DNA of 64,000 nt from Symbiodinium natans (Eukaryota > Sar > Dinophyceae > Suessiales > Symbiodiniaceae), in contig CAJNDS010000913.1 of the NCBI GenBank assembly GCA_905221605.1, forward strand, positions 766,836-830,835. Reading direction: 5' to 3'. A program made the translations under genes and the position numbers. Under the pieces are notes generated by a model that was not told where the DNA came from, searched no databases, and worked only from the letters and a program-made list of their open reading frames with translations. This document shows, in pieces, positions 43,500-56,702 of the stretch (position 1 is the first letter of the stretch; every line of letters starts with the position of its first letter).

Positions 43500-45560
43500 A
43501 CGGAGGTTGGAGGCCTACAAGCTTGCTCCAGCTTTCGTCGCGCTCGGTTGCGGGTTGTTTTTGGTGCCCCAAGAGACACAGTCTTCCCCCTCAACTGAAT
43601 CATCGTACAGATGCACTCAATATTTTTACCGTTTACACCTGGAATGAAGATGCTATCAGCGCGACGCACCTGTTCTGCAAGTTGGGAATGGTGGCCTGAC
43701 TGTAGGACTGTAGAAAACGTCTCTGCTTAACGACCAGCCACATGTGGTATTTTTTCTGAGTTTCTCACCCGTGCTTTTACCGCCTACGCTGCCAGGGTCC
43801 CAGGGTAGCCAGTGCCACCGCCATCAACCACAAGCCAGCACGACCAATAGCTTGTGAGTTCGCAGTTCTTGAGCAGATGCAGCAGTTCACATGCACATCC
43901 TGCGGTTTCCAGCAGGCAGAAAAGCATCCACAAACATGTGGTGCAAGGCGGACGCAGGTCCTCTCTCTGAAGGCTGATTCCCATGTCGACAGATCACTCG
44001 CAACATCTGCTTGGGTTTCCTGACTGATCATGATTGTGTTGACTTGCGCAGCTGAACTTCCACAGCGCAGGCTGGGTTTTGCGCCCCGATTCAAGATGGG
44101 CGGTCCTAGTCAGATCCACTCATGCTGAGCCTGTGCTCTGCGCAGCTGATGCCTTCCCTTGCCACCCATAGCCATGCAAATGGTCGGTTCTGATGAGCTG
44201 TCGCGGCTTATTCGGGCGAAGCAGCGTGCATCAACAAATGCAGACATGCCGCAACACTTGCGGAGCAAGGCGGGCGCAGGGTCCTGTCTCTGAATTTCAA
44301 TCACCCATCTGGACACATGGCCCACGACATCTGCGCAGGTTTTGTGACGGTATGACTGCACGGCTGAGTTTCCGCCACGCACGTAGCCATTAGCAATGTG
44401 CGGAGCATGCCTCTGAAGATGGACTGCCCGAGACGCTATCAAAAGACTTCACAGGCTGCCACCAGCATTGCTCACAAAAAAAGCTGGCAGCTTTGCATAG
44501 CCTGTTTCCCCATCACAGGTCGCGCAGCGCAGACTGCAGTCTTGTGGGGCTGTTCTCTGGCTTGATCGGGCGAAGCAGTGTGCAGCCACACATGCAGAGA
44601 CGGAGCAGCACCCGGTCTGCAAGTTGGGCACGGTGGGCTTGATCGTAGCACTGTAGAAACCGTTTGTGCTGAACGAGCAGCCACACGTGGCATTTGGAGC
44701 ACATGCTTCTTGAAACTGACGGCAGAACGAATCTGAGTTTTTCCACCTGTTGCTCCTACTTGCACGGCTTCCGCTGCCAGGCTATGCTGCCCCTCGCCAT
44801 AACAGCAAACCGGCGTCACCTGTGAGCTCACAGTCCTTGAGTGAATGCAACAATTCACCACATGGTATCCGTAGTACATGCGTTTTGAGATGGACAGCTG
44901 AACCAGTTTGAGTTTTGTAACAGGGGTTCTTGGTACGGCTTCTGCTGCCGCTTTGCCAGTGCCATCCCTCGCCGTGGCCCAGCCTGTGAGCTCAGAGTCC
45001 TGGAGTGGACAGAGCAGTTGACAAAGGAGATTCCGCAGTTATCAGGCAAAGCATCCACAAACATGTGGTGCAAGGCGGACGCAGGTCCTCTCTCTGAAGG
45101 CTGATTCCCATGTCGACAGATCACTCGCAACATCTGCTTGGGTTTCCTGACTGATCATGATTGTGTTGACTTGCGCAGCTGAACTTCCACAGCGCAGGCT
45201 GGGTTTTGCGCCCCGATTCAAGATGGGCGGTCCTAGTCAGATCCACTCATGCTGAGCCTGTGCTCTGCGCAGCTGATGCCTTCCCTTGCCACCCATAGCC
45301 ATGCAAATGGTCGGTTCTGATGAGCTGTCGCGGCTTATTCGGGCGAAGCAGCGTGCATCAACAAATGCAGACATGCCGCAAATGTGGCGCAAGGCGGGCA
45401 CAGGGTCCTGTGTCTGAGTGCTGAAAACCCATGTCGACAAGTGGCTAACGACATTTGCCTAGGTTTCATCGCAGCTGAAACTGTTCTGCACAGGCCGCGA
45501 CGAGCTGTGTGCAGAGCTTGGCTTTAAAGGCAGAGTGACCTGAGACGGGCAATCTCAACG
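43500..45560. repeat. Type 1 modules with an 1127-bp-spaced duplication
   Basis: 43920-44250 and 45047-45377 are near-identical (AACATGTGGTGCAAGGCGGA through CATCAACAAATGCAGACATG). Between them lie further type 1 modules with AAGCAGTGTGCAGCCACA segments. Confidence 0.8.
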
Positions 45561-48500
45561 AAATCCAGCAATGCATGCTGCCATCACCAGCACACATGAC
45601 AGGCGCACGTCACTCTTTGCCTGATGGCACTACCAAGTTCTTGAGGTCCCAGGTTTTCGCCCAAACATGGTTTTGCCAGTGCCTGAAATATGCTTCGGTT
45701 TGCGCTGCCCGCAGAAGTAGGCGACGTGTGGGGTGGGTTTCTTCGCAGCTGCTGCTTTGCCTGACCACCGAAGCCACAGCAACCACCAGCAGCACGTCAC
45801 AAAGCTGGTAATGTTGCACAGCCTGCAGTTAGCATCCCGTCCTCCCACCGGAGGAGATACTCATGTCTCGTGAGTTCACGGTCTTTCATCGAAGGAAACA
45901 TCACACCCTCACAGCGTGCCGTTTGCAACACCCGGTGGAAGGTTCGCATTCTGTACATTCGTCGATGCAGGCAGCGGCCACGGACCAAGAAAGTTTGCGG
46001 GGCAGCACTCCTGCAACATCCTTTCGCTCACAGTCCGCACACGTGTGGGTCCTACCCGCTATGTTGCCATTTTGTGGGCGTTTCGGGCTATTTGCTGCAC
46101 AGCACATGGCTAGCCGCATGAGAGGCACAGGACACTTTGTTGGCACGCTGCAGATGAAGGCACGACTAAGTTCTTGAGGTACAGGGTTTTCGCCCAAACG
46201 TGGTTTTCGCTGTGACTGAAATTTGCTTCGGTTTGCGCCCCCCTCAGAAGCAGTTTCTTCGCAGCCACGGAAACCACTAGCAGCGCGTCACAAGGCTGGC
46301 AACGTTGCACAGCCTGTTCTCTGCGCAGTCAGCGTCTCGTCCTCCCACCGTAGGCCATGTCTCGTGAGTTCACGGTCTTTCATCGAAGGAAACATCACGC
46401 GCGCACAGCGAGCCGTTTGCAACACCCGGTCGAAGGTTCGCATCCCGTACATTCGTCGATGCAGGCAGCGGCTACGTGCCAGGAAAGTTTCCGAGGTTGC
46501 ACCCCTGCAACATCCTGCATTTTTTCAGTCGGCAGTCGCTTGGGTCCGCTGTGTTGTCCTGCATCACTTGCCAACCAGCTGCCATTTTGCGGGTAACGTG
46601 TGGAGAGGTGGAGCAACACCACGCCTGCAAAAATGACACAGCGTACCGTTTGCAACGCCCAGTCGAATGTTCGCATTCTGTACCGTCGTCCCTGTAGGCA
46701 GCGGCTATTTGCTTGGAAAGCTCGCGGGCCACAAAAATATCCTGGAATCATATAGTCCGAAAGAGTGTTTGGCCTGTTTCTTCGCAGCTGGGGCTTTCCC
46801 TGACCATCCAAGCCACGGCAACCACTAGCAGCGCATCACAAATCCTCGGTGGAAACATCACTTGTGTAGATGGGTGGAGAATCACCACCTGTGCAAAAAC
46901 GACACCATGTGCCGTTTGCAACACCCGGTCACAGGTTCGCATTCCGTGCATTCGTCCATGTAGGCAACAGCTACGTGCAAGGAAAGTTTGCGAGGTTGCA
47001 ATATGTGGGCCATGTGGGGCCAATTCTTTCGCAGCTAAGGGCTAAGCCGCGTACGTTGCCTTTCGCTGCTAGACCCTCTGGACGCAACGGCAGAGAGAGA
47101 GCGAGAGTTTTTTCGCAGCTGGTTGTTTCCCTGATCACCGAAGCCACCGTCTAGCAATACGTCACAAAGCTTGTAGTGTTCATGGGACATGCTCGTGTTG
47201 CTCGCACTCCATGTGGTCTCGTGAATGGATTGTTAGACCTGCATGTTCGCAGTCTTTCGTTGGGGGCAACGGCAAACGCTTGGGTAGGGAGAGTTGGGGT
47301 AACACCTCCATGGCAAGATGGACACAGGGCGCCGTCTGCAACACCCGATCGCATGTTGGCATCCCGTGCATTCGCCAAGGCGGGCTACGCCTACGGCGGC
47401 TGCTGACAATGCACACAGCACCTGCCTTGTGAACTCGACTGCGGTCCTGCGACATCCTGTCATCAAAGTTCGAGCAGACGGGCATGCTCTCTTCTTTCGC
47501 TTTCCCTCACCACAGCCACAACCACAGCGGTCGATGCTCGTGAACTTACGGGGTTTACCCGAGCGAGGTAGCCCCAGGCTCATGCTCACCGGGTCTAAGA
47601 CGCGAGGGTTTGCATAGACCCGGCCCTTGGCATTCCAGGCCTATAGGAGAGTGACGTTCTCATATGTTGGCAGCTCCGGGCATTCCAGGCCCAGATTCCA
47701 CGCAGGGTTTGACTGCAGGGCTGCAGGAGCTGTTTTCGCTCAAGTTTCGTTGCTTCGGTTGTTTGCTGCCCAGAACGAGTCCCGGCGCGTTGACATCGTG
47801 CAAGCGTGCGTGGCGGCCAAGTTTCACTGCGCTCGCGCTTGATCGGGCGAAGCAGCGTGCAGGCGCAAACGGAGAGATGAAGCAGCACCTATCGGGCGCT
47901 GGGTCCTGTCTCTAAGTTTCAATCACCCATCTGGACACATGGCTCACGACATCTGCGCAGGTTTCGTGACGGTATGACTGCACGGCTGAATTTCTGCAGC
48001 GCGTGTAGCCATTAGCAATGTGCGGAGCATGCCTTTGAAGATGCACTGCCCGAGATGAACGATCTGAAAAGAGTAAACCCGTGCGGCAACTCAAGCTGAG
48101 CCTGTTCTCTGCGCAGCTGGCGCCTTCCCACACCACCCGCAGTGCCGCAAACGGTCGCTTCTGATGGGTTTGCGTGGCTTGTTCGGGTGACGCAGGTTGC
48201 ATGCAGAAAAGCGTTTGTATACGATTGATGGTGACCAGTCACGCATGCCAAGCGCAATCCCTCCTTCCGGCATGGCCATGACTGAAGAGGATCTGGCACA
48301 TGTGACGACCCTGCGAAATCCTGGTGAGCCTGAGCCTCCCACACGTGACCACGACACCTATGGCGCAAGGCGGACGCAGGGTCCTGTGTCTGAATTTCAA
48401 ACACCCATCTCGCCACATGGCTCAGGACATCTGCGCAGTTTTCATGACGGCATGACTGCACAGCTGGAATGCTACAGCGCGTGCAGACACTGGTCTTTGA

Positions 48501-51500
48501 ACATGCACTGTGAGAGGCGGGCGATCTCAAAAGACTTCAGCCATGCACGCTGCCCTTCACCGGCATTGCTCACCAAGCTGCTAGTTGTGCATCGCCTGTT
48601 AAAACTTCACACGCTAGCAAATTCAGCAAATTCAGGTGCCGCGCTTGTGGCCTGGGCTCCAGGCCTTCCATGACCTCTGAGGCGGTGGACTTGCGCCGAA
48701 CGTCGAAAAAGTCGGTCCTCCCTTTCGCTCAACGGCAGGGGTCTCGAAGCTGTTCATTGCGCGCCTTCTTGCGGCCATGCTGGCAGTCACCAGCCTCGCT
48801 CACAAAGCTGGTAGCTTTGCATGGCCTGTTTCCCAATCACAGGTCGCGCAGACTGCAGACTTGTGGGACTGTTCTCTTTGCAGCTGGTGCTTTCCCTCGC
48901 CACCACAGCCACGGCAGACAGTCGATGCTCTTGATCGGGCGAAGCAGTGTGCAGCCACAAATGCAGAGACGGAGCAGCACCCGGTCTGCAAGTTGGGCAC
49001 CGTAGCCGCACGCGATGTGCGGAGCATGCCCCTGAACATGGAACGATGCACGACGGGATCCTGTGTGGACGCCACCATCAGTGCAAGCGGCTGTTCCATG
49101 CACACAGGGCGCATGTTCGGCACACTGCGTGTGGCTTGCCGAGATCAACGCAGTAACCCTTGACGCTGCTTCCATCACGCATTTGAGACAGCCGGGGAAA
49201 GACTGTTCTGGCATGTACGCGGATTGCACGGCCCACAAATGTGTAGAGCCTGTTCTCTGAGTGCGCATAGCAGCTAAGGGCATTCCAGGCCCAGATTCCA
49301 CGCAGGGTTTGACTGCAGGGCTGTAGGAGCTGTTTTCGCTCAAGTTTCGTTGCTTCGGTTGTTTGCTGCCCAGAACGAGTCCCGGCGCGTTGACATCGTG
49401 CAAGCGTGCGTGGCGGCCAAGTTTCACTGCTCTCGCCACTTGATCGGGCGAAGCAGTGTGCAGGCGCAAACGGAGAGATGAAGCAGCACCTTTTCTGCAA
49501 GTTGGGACCGTAGCCACACGCTGTGCGTGGAGCATGCCCCTGAACATAGAATGATGCACGACGGGATCCTATGTGGACACCACCGTGCAACGCATTAACC
49601 TTTGAGGCTGCTTCCAGCCGGGTACATTGTTTTTTTGTGCGCAGCCTGTTCTCTCTGTCGCTTAAAGTTGACGTCGTGCAAGTACACATGTCCACCGACT
49701 TCTGCTGCCTTCCCCCGTCTAAGCCACGTGCAACTCATGCAACTGCGTGGGAAAAGTGTGCGGCGCATGCTGTCGGGAGACGGACAGCATTCAGACCGCT
49801 GTCGCAGTCACTGCTTGCACAGTCTATTGTTGGCAAGCCAAACGCTTGTTCTTGTGAGTTTGCCGTGTTGTTGTGTGACAGTCCTGTGACTGCGTCAGCA
49901 TTGGTTGAATCATGCGAGTCGTCAGGGAAAACGCAAGTGGCGCCATGCTTGGCTATGCCCGGCATTCCTTAATCCGACATCAAAGACTACTGCCTTCAGC
50001 TCTGGCGAAAGGCAACATGCAGCCGTTTCAGCTTCACTGGTAGTCTGGTCACCTCACTGGCGGTGGTTGCAGTATGGGATCAGCATCGGTGACGCCACCA
50101 TAAAGTTTAAGTCCCTGCGCACAGGAGTTGATTCATGTCAGTGAGTTTGGCCAGGCACAGCCTGACTGCAGATCAACGCAGCGACCAGGTTGTAGGGGGT
50201 GTTCTGGATGACTTGTAGTTCACGGCAACACGCCATTGTGGGGGATAGACAGGCCGCGACGGCCGTCGCAGCTTGCACAGTCTACTGCTGGCAAGGCTGT
50301 CTTCTGTCCAGCACCAGCAGCAAACGCTTGTGCTTGTGAGTTTGCCTTGGTGTTGTGGGACAGTCCTGTGACCACTCATCACGACGGTGGTGGCATCAGC
50401 GTTGGTTGAATCATGCGAGTCAGCGGGTAAGAAGCAGGTGGCGCCATGCTTGGCTATCCTTCAGCTCTGGCGAAAGGCAACGTGCATCCATTTCGGCTTC
50501 ACTGGTACGTAGTCCAGTCACCGTTACATGTCGGTCGTTGCGATATCGGATCAGCATCGTCGGTGGGCGTGCCAGCTCAACGAAGCAGATCGCGCCATGT
50601 TCTCCAGTTCCCTTCCATGCGACTTCGATATAGCTCGGTGGAGCGCTGGTTGCTAGTGCCTGCCTGGCAATGACCGGGTCTTGTGTTGCTGTGGCCGATT
50701 CTCCGGCTATTTGTTTGCTATCTTTGTCCTCGCACCGCCCTCAGAAGTAGGCGCAAGCGTGTGGCCGATTCTCCGGCTTTCTGTTTGCTTTGTTGTCTTC
50801 GCACCCGCCCAAGACTGCGAGTGCCGCGTTGACATCGTGCAAGCGTGCATGCAGGCCAAGTTTCATTGCGTCGGGCGAAGCAGCGTGCAGCCGCAAACGA
50901 AGAAATGAAGCAGTTGGGCATCTGCTTCCATCACACATGTGAGTCAGTCGGGGGTTGTGTGCTTGGGTATACGCGCAGATGACTTGTAGTTCACGGTTTG
51001 CACAGCCACAAAAATGCCACAAATGCCCAAATGTTCTTTGCGTCGCTGGAGCTTGACATCGTGCAAGCGCGCACGTCCTCCGATGTCTGCTGCCTTCCTC
51101 ACCTGAGCCACATGCAGCTGTGTGGAAAGTGTGTAGGGCACGTCTTTGGGAGATGGATAGCAGACAGGCCGCCAGCAGCAAACGCTTGTTCTTGTGAGTT
51201 TGCTTTGCTGTACTATTCTGTGACAGTCCTGCGACCACTCATTACGACGGTTGTGGGATCAGCATTGGTTGAATCATCCGAGCCATCAGGCAAAGCGTTC
51301 GCAGGTTGCGCCATGCTTGGCTAGGCTCGGCCTTAATCCGACATCAAAGACGTCTACTGCCTTCAGCTCTGGCGAAAGGCAACATACATCTCAGCTTCAC
51401 CGGTAAGCAGTCCGGCCACTGTTGCGGCGGTGGTTAGCTCAGCAAAGCAGCTGAGTCCAGGCGCATTGACAACGTGCAAGCGTGGCGGCCAAGCTTCATT

Positions 51501-51800
51501 GCACGTCGCCGCCCCAGGCTTGATCGGGCGAAGCAGCATGCAGCCGCAAACGACGAGATGAAGCAGCACCTGGTTCTGCAAGTTGGGCACAGTGCATGAC
51601 TGTATAATCTTGATGAGCAGTCATACACTGTGTTGGGCATGTCCAGTTTCCCGAGTCACCTTTCTCCCAGTTTCCGAATCCACACGTTTCCGCGGCAGCT
51701 CTCATTGTAAACAAGTGCTTCTTTATACAATCCCAACAACCTTTGCTGACGTTACGGAACATCTGCACAACAACTTGAGGCTCGTCGAAACCCAATAAGT
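45560..51800. repeat. Mixed repeat block (types 2, 1 and a third type)
   Basis: Type 2 units to about 47.4 kb, a type 1 unit at 47.9-48.6 kb closely matching 39.2-39.8 kb, then a third unit containing GCATTCCAGGCCCAGATTCC and CGTTGACATCGTGCAAGCGT (47.68-47.89 and 49.28-49.50 kb), and shorter repeats of AGCAAACGCTTGTTCTTGTG and ACTGCCTTCAGCTCTGGCGA type (49.8-51.5 kb). The block fades near 51.6 kb. No gene is recognised. Confidence 0.75.
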
Positions 51801-52127
51801 TTCCCCCAACATCCTAGCGAGTAAACGCACGTTCTCTGCATCTCACGAAAACATGACCCCGACCTCGGGTCCCCTCAACAGGAACCACTTTCATCATTCA
51901 TCAGTGCACACTTTCTGTCGGGTCCTTGTTTATTCTTCTTTTCATAGCTCCTGGAATCGGCGACTTGGGTTTCTCGGTGCAACCGGATGCCATTTTTTCC
52001 ACCTTCGTGAAGGGCCAGGGAAGGGAACGCAATCATTCCCTACGAACCAGTTCAGGGGGGCCAGAAAACGAAGACTACAACGACAGTCGATGTCAGCACC
52101 TTAGCAGCGCCCTCAAGAAAGATGCTC

Positions 52128-52240
52128 CCCCCCCCCCCCCCAGACTGATTGTAGGAGTGTACACAACAAGAATATTGGGTGGAGTGGGGAGGTACCCAAC
52201 ATTTTTTGGTTTGGGAAAGCGGGGGGGGGGGGGGGGGTGG
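52128..52240. repeat. Homopolymer-rich inverted segment
   Basis: A C-run at about 52128-52141 and a G-run at about 52219-52237 could pair across roughly 75 nt. No ORF of interest. Confidence 0.6.
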
Positions 52241-52436
52241 GTACTTGTGTTGTTATTGTGGTCTTTGGATGTCTTTGAGAATCTGATCCTTTCAAGCTAG
52301 TGTGCAGGTGCTAAGTGGTGTGCCAGACTCCGTGCGCGGCAAACTGTGACTTTAGGAATGACGGCTCTTGCATGTTGGTGTGGATGCATCCCGAAACTCA
52401 ACACCTCAGTGCAGAGCCAGAGCAGACGCGAGTGAG

Positions 52437-52505
52437 AGAGAGAGAGAGAGACGCTCAGAAGAAGAAGAAGAAGAAGAAGAAGAAGAAGAAGAAGAGAGAG
52501 AGGAA
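52437..52505 (+). repeat. Purine microsatellite (GA)n (GAA)n
   Basis: GAGAGA followed by an AAG/GAA run and again GAGAGA. The lysine-rich open frame through it is an artefact. Confidence 0.95.
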
Positions 52506-53289
52506 AAACCAAAAGAATGATAAGAAGATCCGGAGAGTAGAGATCCCAGGTTCATCTGCTGAAGTGACGCAAGCCCAATGGAGTGTGAAGACTCTGCTGG
52601 GGAGCTGCAAAAAGTTAGCTTGTGTCCCTGGGCTGGGATCTGTCGCTCATCACTTTGCGTGGCCTGTAAGCAGAGCAGGACTGGCCCAGGATGTACTGTA
52701 TAATAGTAAGAACATAAAGCAATACTAAGAATTCAAAATTAAACAATTTTTGTAGTACCGACTGTACCATGCGTTCGTTTGGCCTTGGTCCTACGCTGCG
52801 ATGCCTGCAGTCACCATGCGATGCTCGGGTTGGACATTGAGCTTCTGTCGACAGTTGTTGCCGAAGGGCCTTAGGAAGGATTGCAGTAAGGGTCCAAATC
52901 TTCGGGCTTGGAGTTGGGATTAGGCCCGGATTGCGGTTTTGAGGGTTTTTTTGAGTGCAGGGGACAGGGGAACACGGAAGACGGTCGACTCAGAGCCCCC
53001 CGAAACAGCTCTTGATCCCCAAAACCTCCTAAGTTCTGTATGCTCCGAGCCCTCCTAGAGCAGAAACCCCTACACCCTGATTCCGAGAGGCCTAAGCCCA
53101 AAGCTCACCCAAAAAAAAAGCGCACAAGAACCCGAAAAGTCTGGCTCCAGACCCCCCGCGGGAAAACGCCAAGGGAAGCAGGTCCGACACCTCAAACTTA
53201 CGTTGGGTCGCTCTGCTTGGGGCTTGCGATGAGTGATGAGTCACTAGGGCTTTGTGATTTTGGGCATCAAGATTTGAGGGGGGAATTTA

Positions 53290-53435
53290 GGGGGGGGTGC
53301 ACCGGATGTGGCAAGCCCATGCTGCGTTGCAGCCTCTTTGTGGCCCTTCGGCTGCTCGCCGGGGCGGCCCCTCCCTGCACCCGGGATGCGACCGAGCCTT
53401 GGGCAGGGAAGCTTCTCCGGGATGTGGGTCATGGA
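53290..53435 (+). CDS. Exon-like segment, cysteine-bearing (partial)
   Basis: A GC-rich stretch reading GCTGCGKPMLRCSLFVALRL, then LAGAAPPCTRDATEPWAGKL, ending just before a TTTTAGGG-type array. The CTGCGK-x4-C spacing is notable but does not identify a family. The other strand is also open, so the strand is uncertain. Confidence 0.25.
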
Positions 53436-53440
53436 GTTTA

Positions 53441-53575
53441 GGGTTTTGGGGGTTTGCTAGGCCTTTAGGGCTTTAGGGTTTTAGGGTTTTAGGGCGTTAT
53501 GGTTTTAGGGTTTTAGGGTTTTAGGTGGTTTTGGGGCTTTAGGGCTTTAGGGCTTTAGGGCTTTAGGGTTTTAGA
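53441..53575 (-). repeat. 8-bp telomere-like array (TTTTAGGG, CTTTAGGG)
   Basis: Units are mostly 8 bp (GGGTTTTA or GGGCTTTA), one base longer than the canonical repeat. Confidence 0.85.
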
Positions 53576-53722
53576 TGGTTTCGGGTCGCAGGGCATGAGG
53601 GCTTGAGGGTCGTAGTTGGTTTTCCGGCTTTCGGGTTTGCGGCTTATGGTCATAGAGCCTTCCCCCTCCCCCACCCCCCCCCCGAACACGATCACGGCAG
53701 CACTAAGTTGTCATGTTGGAGC

Positions 53723-53835
53723 TCCAGAAATCCTGGCCGTACTTACAGTCCTTACTAGGGACTGTAATCCAGGGTACAGTAATCCTATGTAAGGACTGCG
53801 AGGAAAACGGGGGACAAGGGGGTACATCCCAAGTT
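53723..53835. repeat. MITE-like repeat, family C-like
   Basis: ACAGTCCTTACTAGGGACTG and GTAATCCTATGTAAGGACTG, then GACAAGGGGGTACATCCCAA, resemble the arms of the 539 and 56604 elements. Confidence 0.4.
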
Positions 53836-54135
53836 TAAGGTTGGTAGGAGTTCCAGCCCCTGGCAACTTAGTTTTCGAGACCTCTGCCTCTGGGAATCGG
53901 AACCCTGCATAAAGCTGTTGGAGTCCGTCTGTAAGACCCTGTCCAAGCCAGACGAATGGCCCCAAATCGTAATGCCCCTTCAATTTCAGGTTTATTCCTG
54001 GATTGCTGGATTGAGTGGTGTTTATAGACCCGAAATCCTCGGAGCAACCTGGACCCTAAAGACCCAAAAGTCCGAGCATCCTAATATCCTAACGCCCTAC
54101 ACCCTACAAAGCCCAAAAAAGCCCTGAAACCCTAA

Positions 54136-54290
54136 GAACCACTTCTCAGAGAAGGAGCCCTGCTACCTGCAAATCGGGAGCGTCTTCGAGTTCAGGGATC
54201 GGACCGGCTCTGGCTTCGACCGCGATGACCGGGCCATGATCGAGAACGACGCTTTCGCTTGCCTCTTTTTCTCTGGGGCCCTTTCAGGGG
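54136..54290 (+). CDS. Exon-like segment, unknown protein (partial)
   Basis: A GC-balanced island open in one frame with FSEKEPCYLQIGSVFEFRDR and then TGSGFDRDDRAMIENDAFAC. It has a globular-protein character with no repeats. It is followed by TTTAGGG-like DNA. Function not recognised. The next island on this strand is at 54486. Confidence 0.4.
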
Positions 54291-54485
54291 GATATAGGGC
54301 TTATAGGGATTTAGGGTTTTGGCGGGGGGTTTAGATGGGGTTTCGTCCCTGGTTTTTTTTTGCATAGGGCTTGAGGGAGTTGAGGTTTGCAGGGCTCGCA
54401 GGGAGCCACATAGCCCTCAGTGGCGGAATGGGAGTCTTTGCGAGTTTCTTGGTAGATGCTCATGTTGCATGTTGCCGGTTTAGGG

Positions 54486-54556
54486 TTTACGAGAGCGACG
54501 ACCTCGACCAGGCGCGCTGGGACAAGCCTGTGCAGAAGCGTTTTTGGAGGGGAGTG
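54486..54556 (+). CDS. Exon-like segment, unknown protein (partial)
   Basis: After GGTTTAG the frame reads VYESDDLDQARWDKPVQKRF. Probably an exon of the same gene as 54136-54290, separated by about 190 bp. Family not recognised. Confidence 0.35.
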
Positions 54557-54783
54557 TAGGGCTTGTACAAGGATTTTGGGCATGGGGCGGGTTTCAGAGG
54601 TTTAGAGGTTTTAGGGTGCGGGGTTCAGGGAATTGGGGTTTTTGTGCGGTGTTGGGGGGGGGGGGGGGGCTGGGTTTAGCTGGGTTTAGGCTGTAGGGTT
54701 TTCTTGTTGGGGCGTACACCTAAACCGCCTAAACCCTCTAGACCCTCGAAGAAAAAGAAACGGTCAACCCCAAACCCAAACCC

Positions 54784-55072
<289 letters not shown>

Positions 55073-55124
55073 CCCCACCCTAAGAAGCAGGGAGGAGCAA
55101 AACCCCAAACCCGACAACGTCGGG

Positions 55125-55210
55125 GTCCCCGGGCAGCGAAGGACTGCGACGGGAGGGCATTGGGGCCGTACATCGATGCAGTGAACAGCCTGAATGGAGG
55201 ACGAGGCGGT
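55125..55210 (+). CDS. Exon-like island between inverted telomeric arrays
   Basis: One frame reads KDCDGRALGPYIDAVNSLNG, followed by glycine-rich codons. CCCTAAA repeats end at 55072 and TTTAGGG repeats start at 55219. Function not recognised. Confidence 0.3.
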
Positions 55211-55218
55211 GGAGGGTC

Positions 55219-55288
55219 TGGGGTTTAGGGTTAGGGTTTAGGGTTTAGGGTTTAGGGTATAGGGTTTAGGGTTTAGGGTTTAGGGTTG
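55219..55288 (-). repeat. Telomere-type array (TTTAGGG)n
   Basis: About nine units, inverted relative to the array at 54784-55072. The 55290-56090 stretch after it has no supported gene. Confidence 0.92.
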
Positions 55289-56603
55289 GAAAAGATGAAC
55301 GATAGGGTGTTATATAGGTTTGTAGAAAAGTGTATATTGGGGCTTTATGATATATCAACTCGCCGAAAAGGGTGTTCTTTAAGAATCGAAAAGCGTGTGT
55401 TTTTTGAGCTCCCGCGAAGGGGGCCCATGACGGTCATTGTGATGGTTGCTCCCAAGGCTTAGTACAGGGATCTTCGTGCTTAGACTCGAGAATAAGGGCT
55501 GTTGGGTTTCGACGAATTGTGATATCTTTTTCTACGGGCCCCTAAGAAGTGTTCACGGTTGCTAATCCGAAACCCTAAACTGAAAATAGCTGCTGATGTT
55601 GGGTGTGCGTGAAGTGTGACATGTACTGAGGGAGAGTAGGCTTGTCGTCCATGTAGTGCGTATCCTGTGTTCTGTCAGTATCGCCAAGTGAGAGTTGAGA
55701 GTGTCACCAGGGCCCAAATGGCTTTAAAGATAGAGACTCTGAGAAAGTGTGTGTGCCTCGCCTGGCTTGTCCGAGCGTGAGCGACTAAACTACCAGATAA
55801 ATCCTACTCACCCGAAGCGATTTCGGGCATTGGGGTGCATCAGCAGGCTTCTGACGCAAGCCGGATTGCCGTTCCCTCTTGGAAAAGTCTGGAAAAGTCT
55901 GACTCCCTCGCAACTAAACCCTGAGGGCTTCGGGCTGAGGGTCATCTAAAACCCGAGGCTGCAAAGCCGAAACGCGCCCAGAGTGGGGAGTCACAGACGT
56001 GCCTCCCAAGTATCCCCAAAACACCCTGACTTCCAGACGCCCTCTAAAACCCTGATTGAGCCCTTTTTCCTTCAAAGCCCCCCCCCCCCCCCCCAGTTTC
56101 GTTTCTCTTGAAACAACCCAGTCCATGCTAGAGGCATCCTGGTCCACCCTGCTGGCTTGGAGATCGCACAATCGACGCCGTATCCGAACCTCCGGCATCG
56201 ATTACCGCACAGGCAGAGCGCTTGACGCGCTCAGGGCCTGCGGTTTCGGGGTTAGGGTGTTCTTTGGGGTGTAGAGTGTAGGATTTGGGTTTTCGGGTTG
56301 CCTCATTCAGACAAATATCAGACCCTAAAACCATAGGGGGTTTCTGCACGCTATCGACCCCGAAAGACCGACAAAGGCCCAAATCCAACCAGGAACCCAA
56401 AGCCAAGGAAGCACTACTACCGACTAAACTACACCCGCCTGACCTTCGACGAAGACAACTGGACGCAGGGAGAGGACGGGTTGCCCAAGAGCCCAATGCC
56501 CCTTAATTCAGGAGTCTTCCTTAATTCTTATAGGCGTGGTTTAGTGTTAGATTTATGGTATATTCCGACGCATGGAGAGTGTGTTACCGAAGGCTGTTTA
56601 TAC

Positions 56604-56702
56604 ATGCTTGATGAGGACCTAGTGCTAACAGTCCTTAACAACGATGATACTTGGGGGTACTAGAATCCCCATTAAGGGCTGTCAGTAGAAGGGAACACCT
56701 CC
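56604..56702. repeat. MITE-like repeat, family C
   Basis: GACCTAGTGCTAACAGTCCT at the left and GGGCTGTCAGTAGAAGGGAA at the right, with GGGGTACTAGAATCCCCATT internally. A poly-C run lies at about 56079-56094 upstream. Between 56100 and 56270 a plus frame with SMLEASWSTLLAWRSHNRRR is exon-like but unsupported by splice sites. Confidence 0.5.

Noticed and set aside
35183-49559. Many 100-240 codon open frames on both strands of the repeat block
   Set aside because: They are shared by repeat copies but start and stop at different places and change mostly at amino-acid positions; no domain is recognisable.
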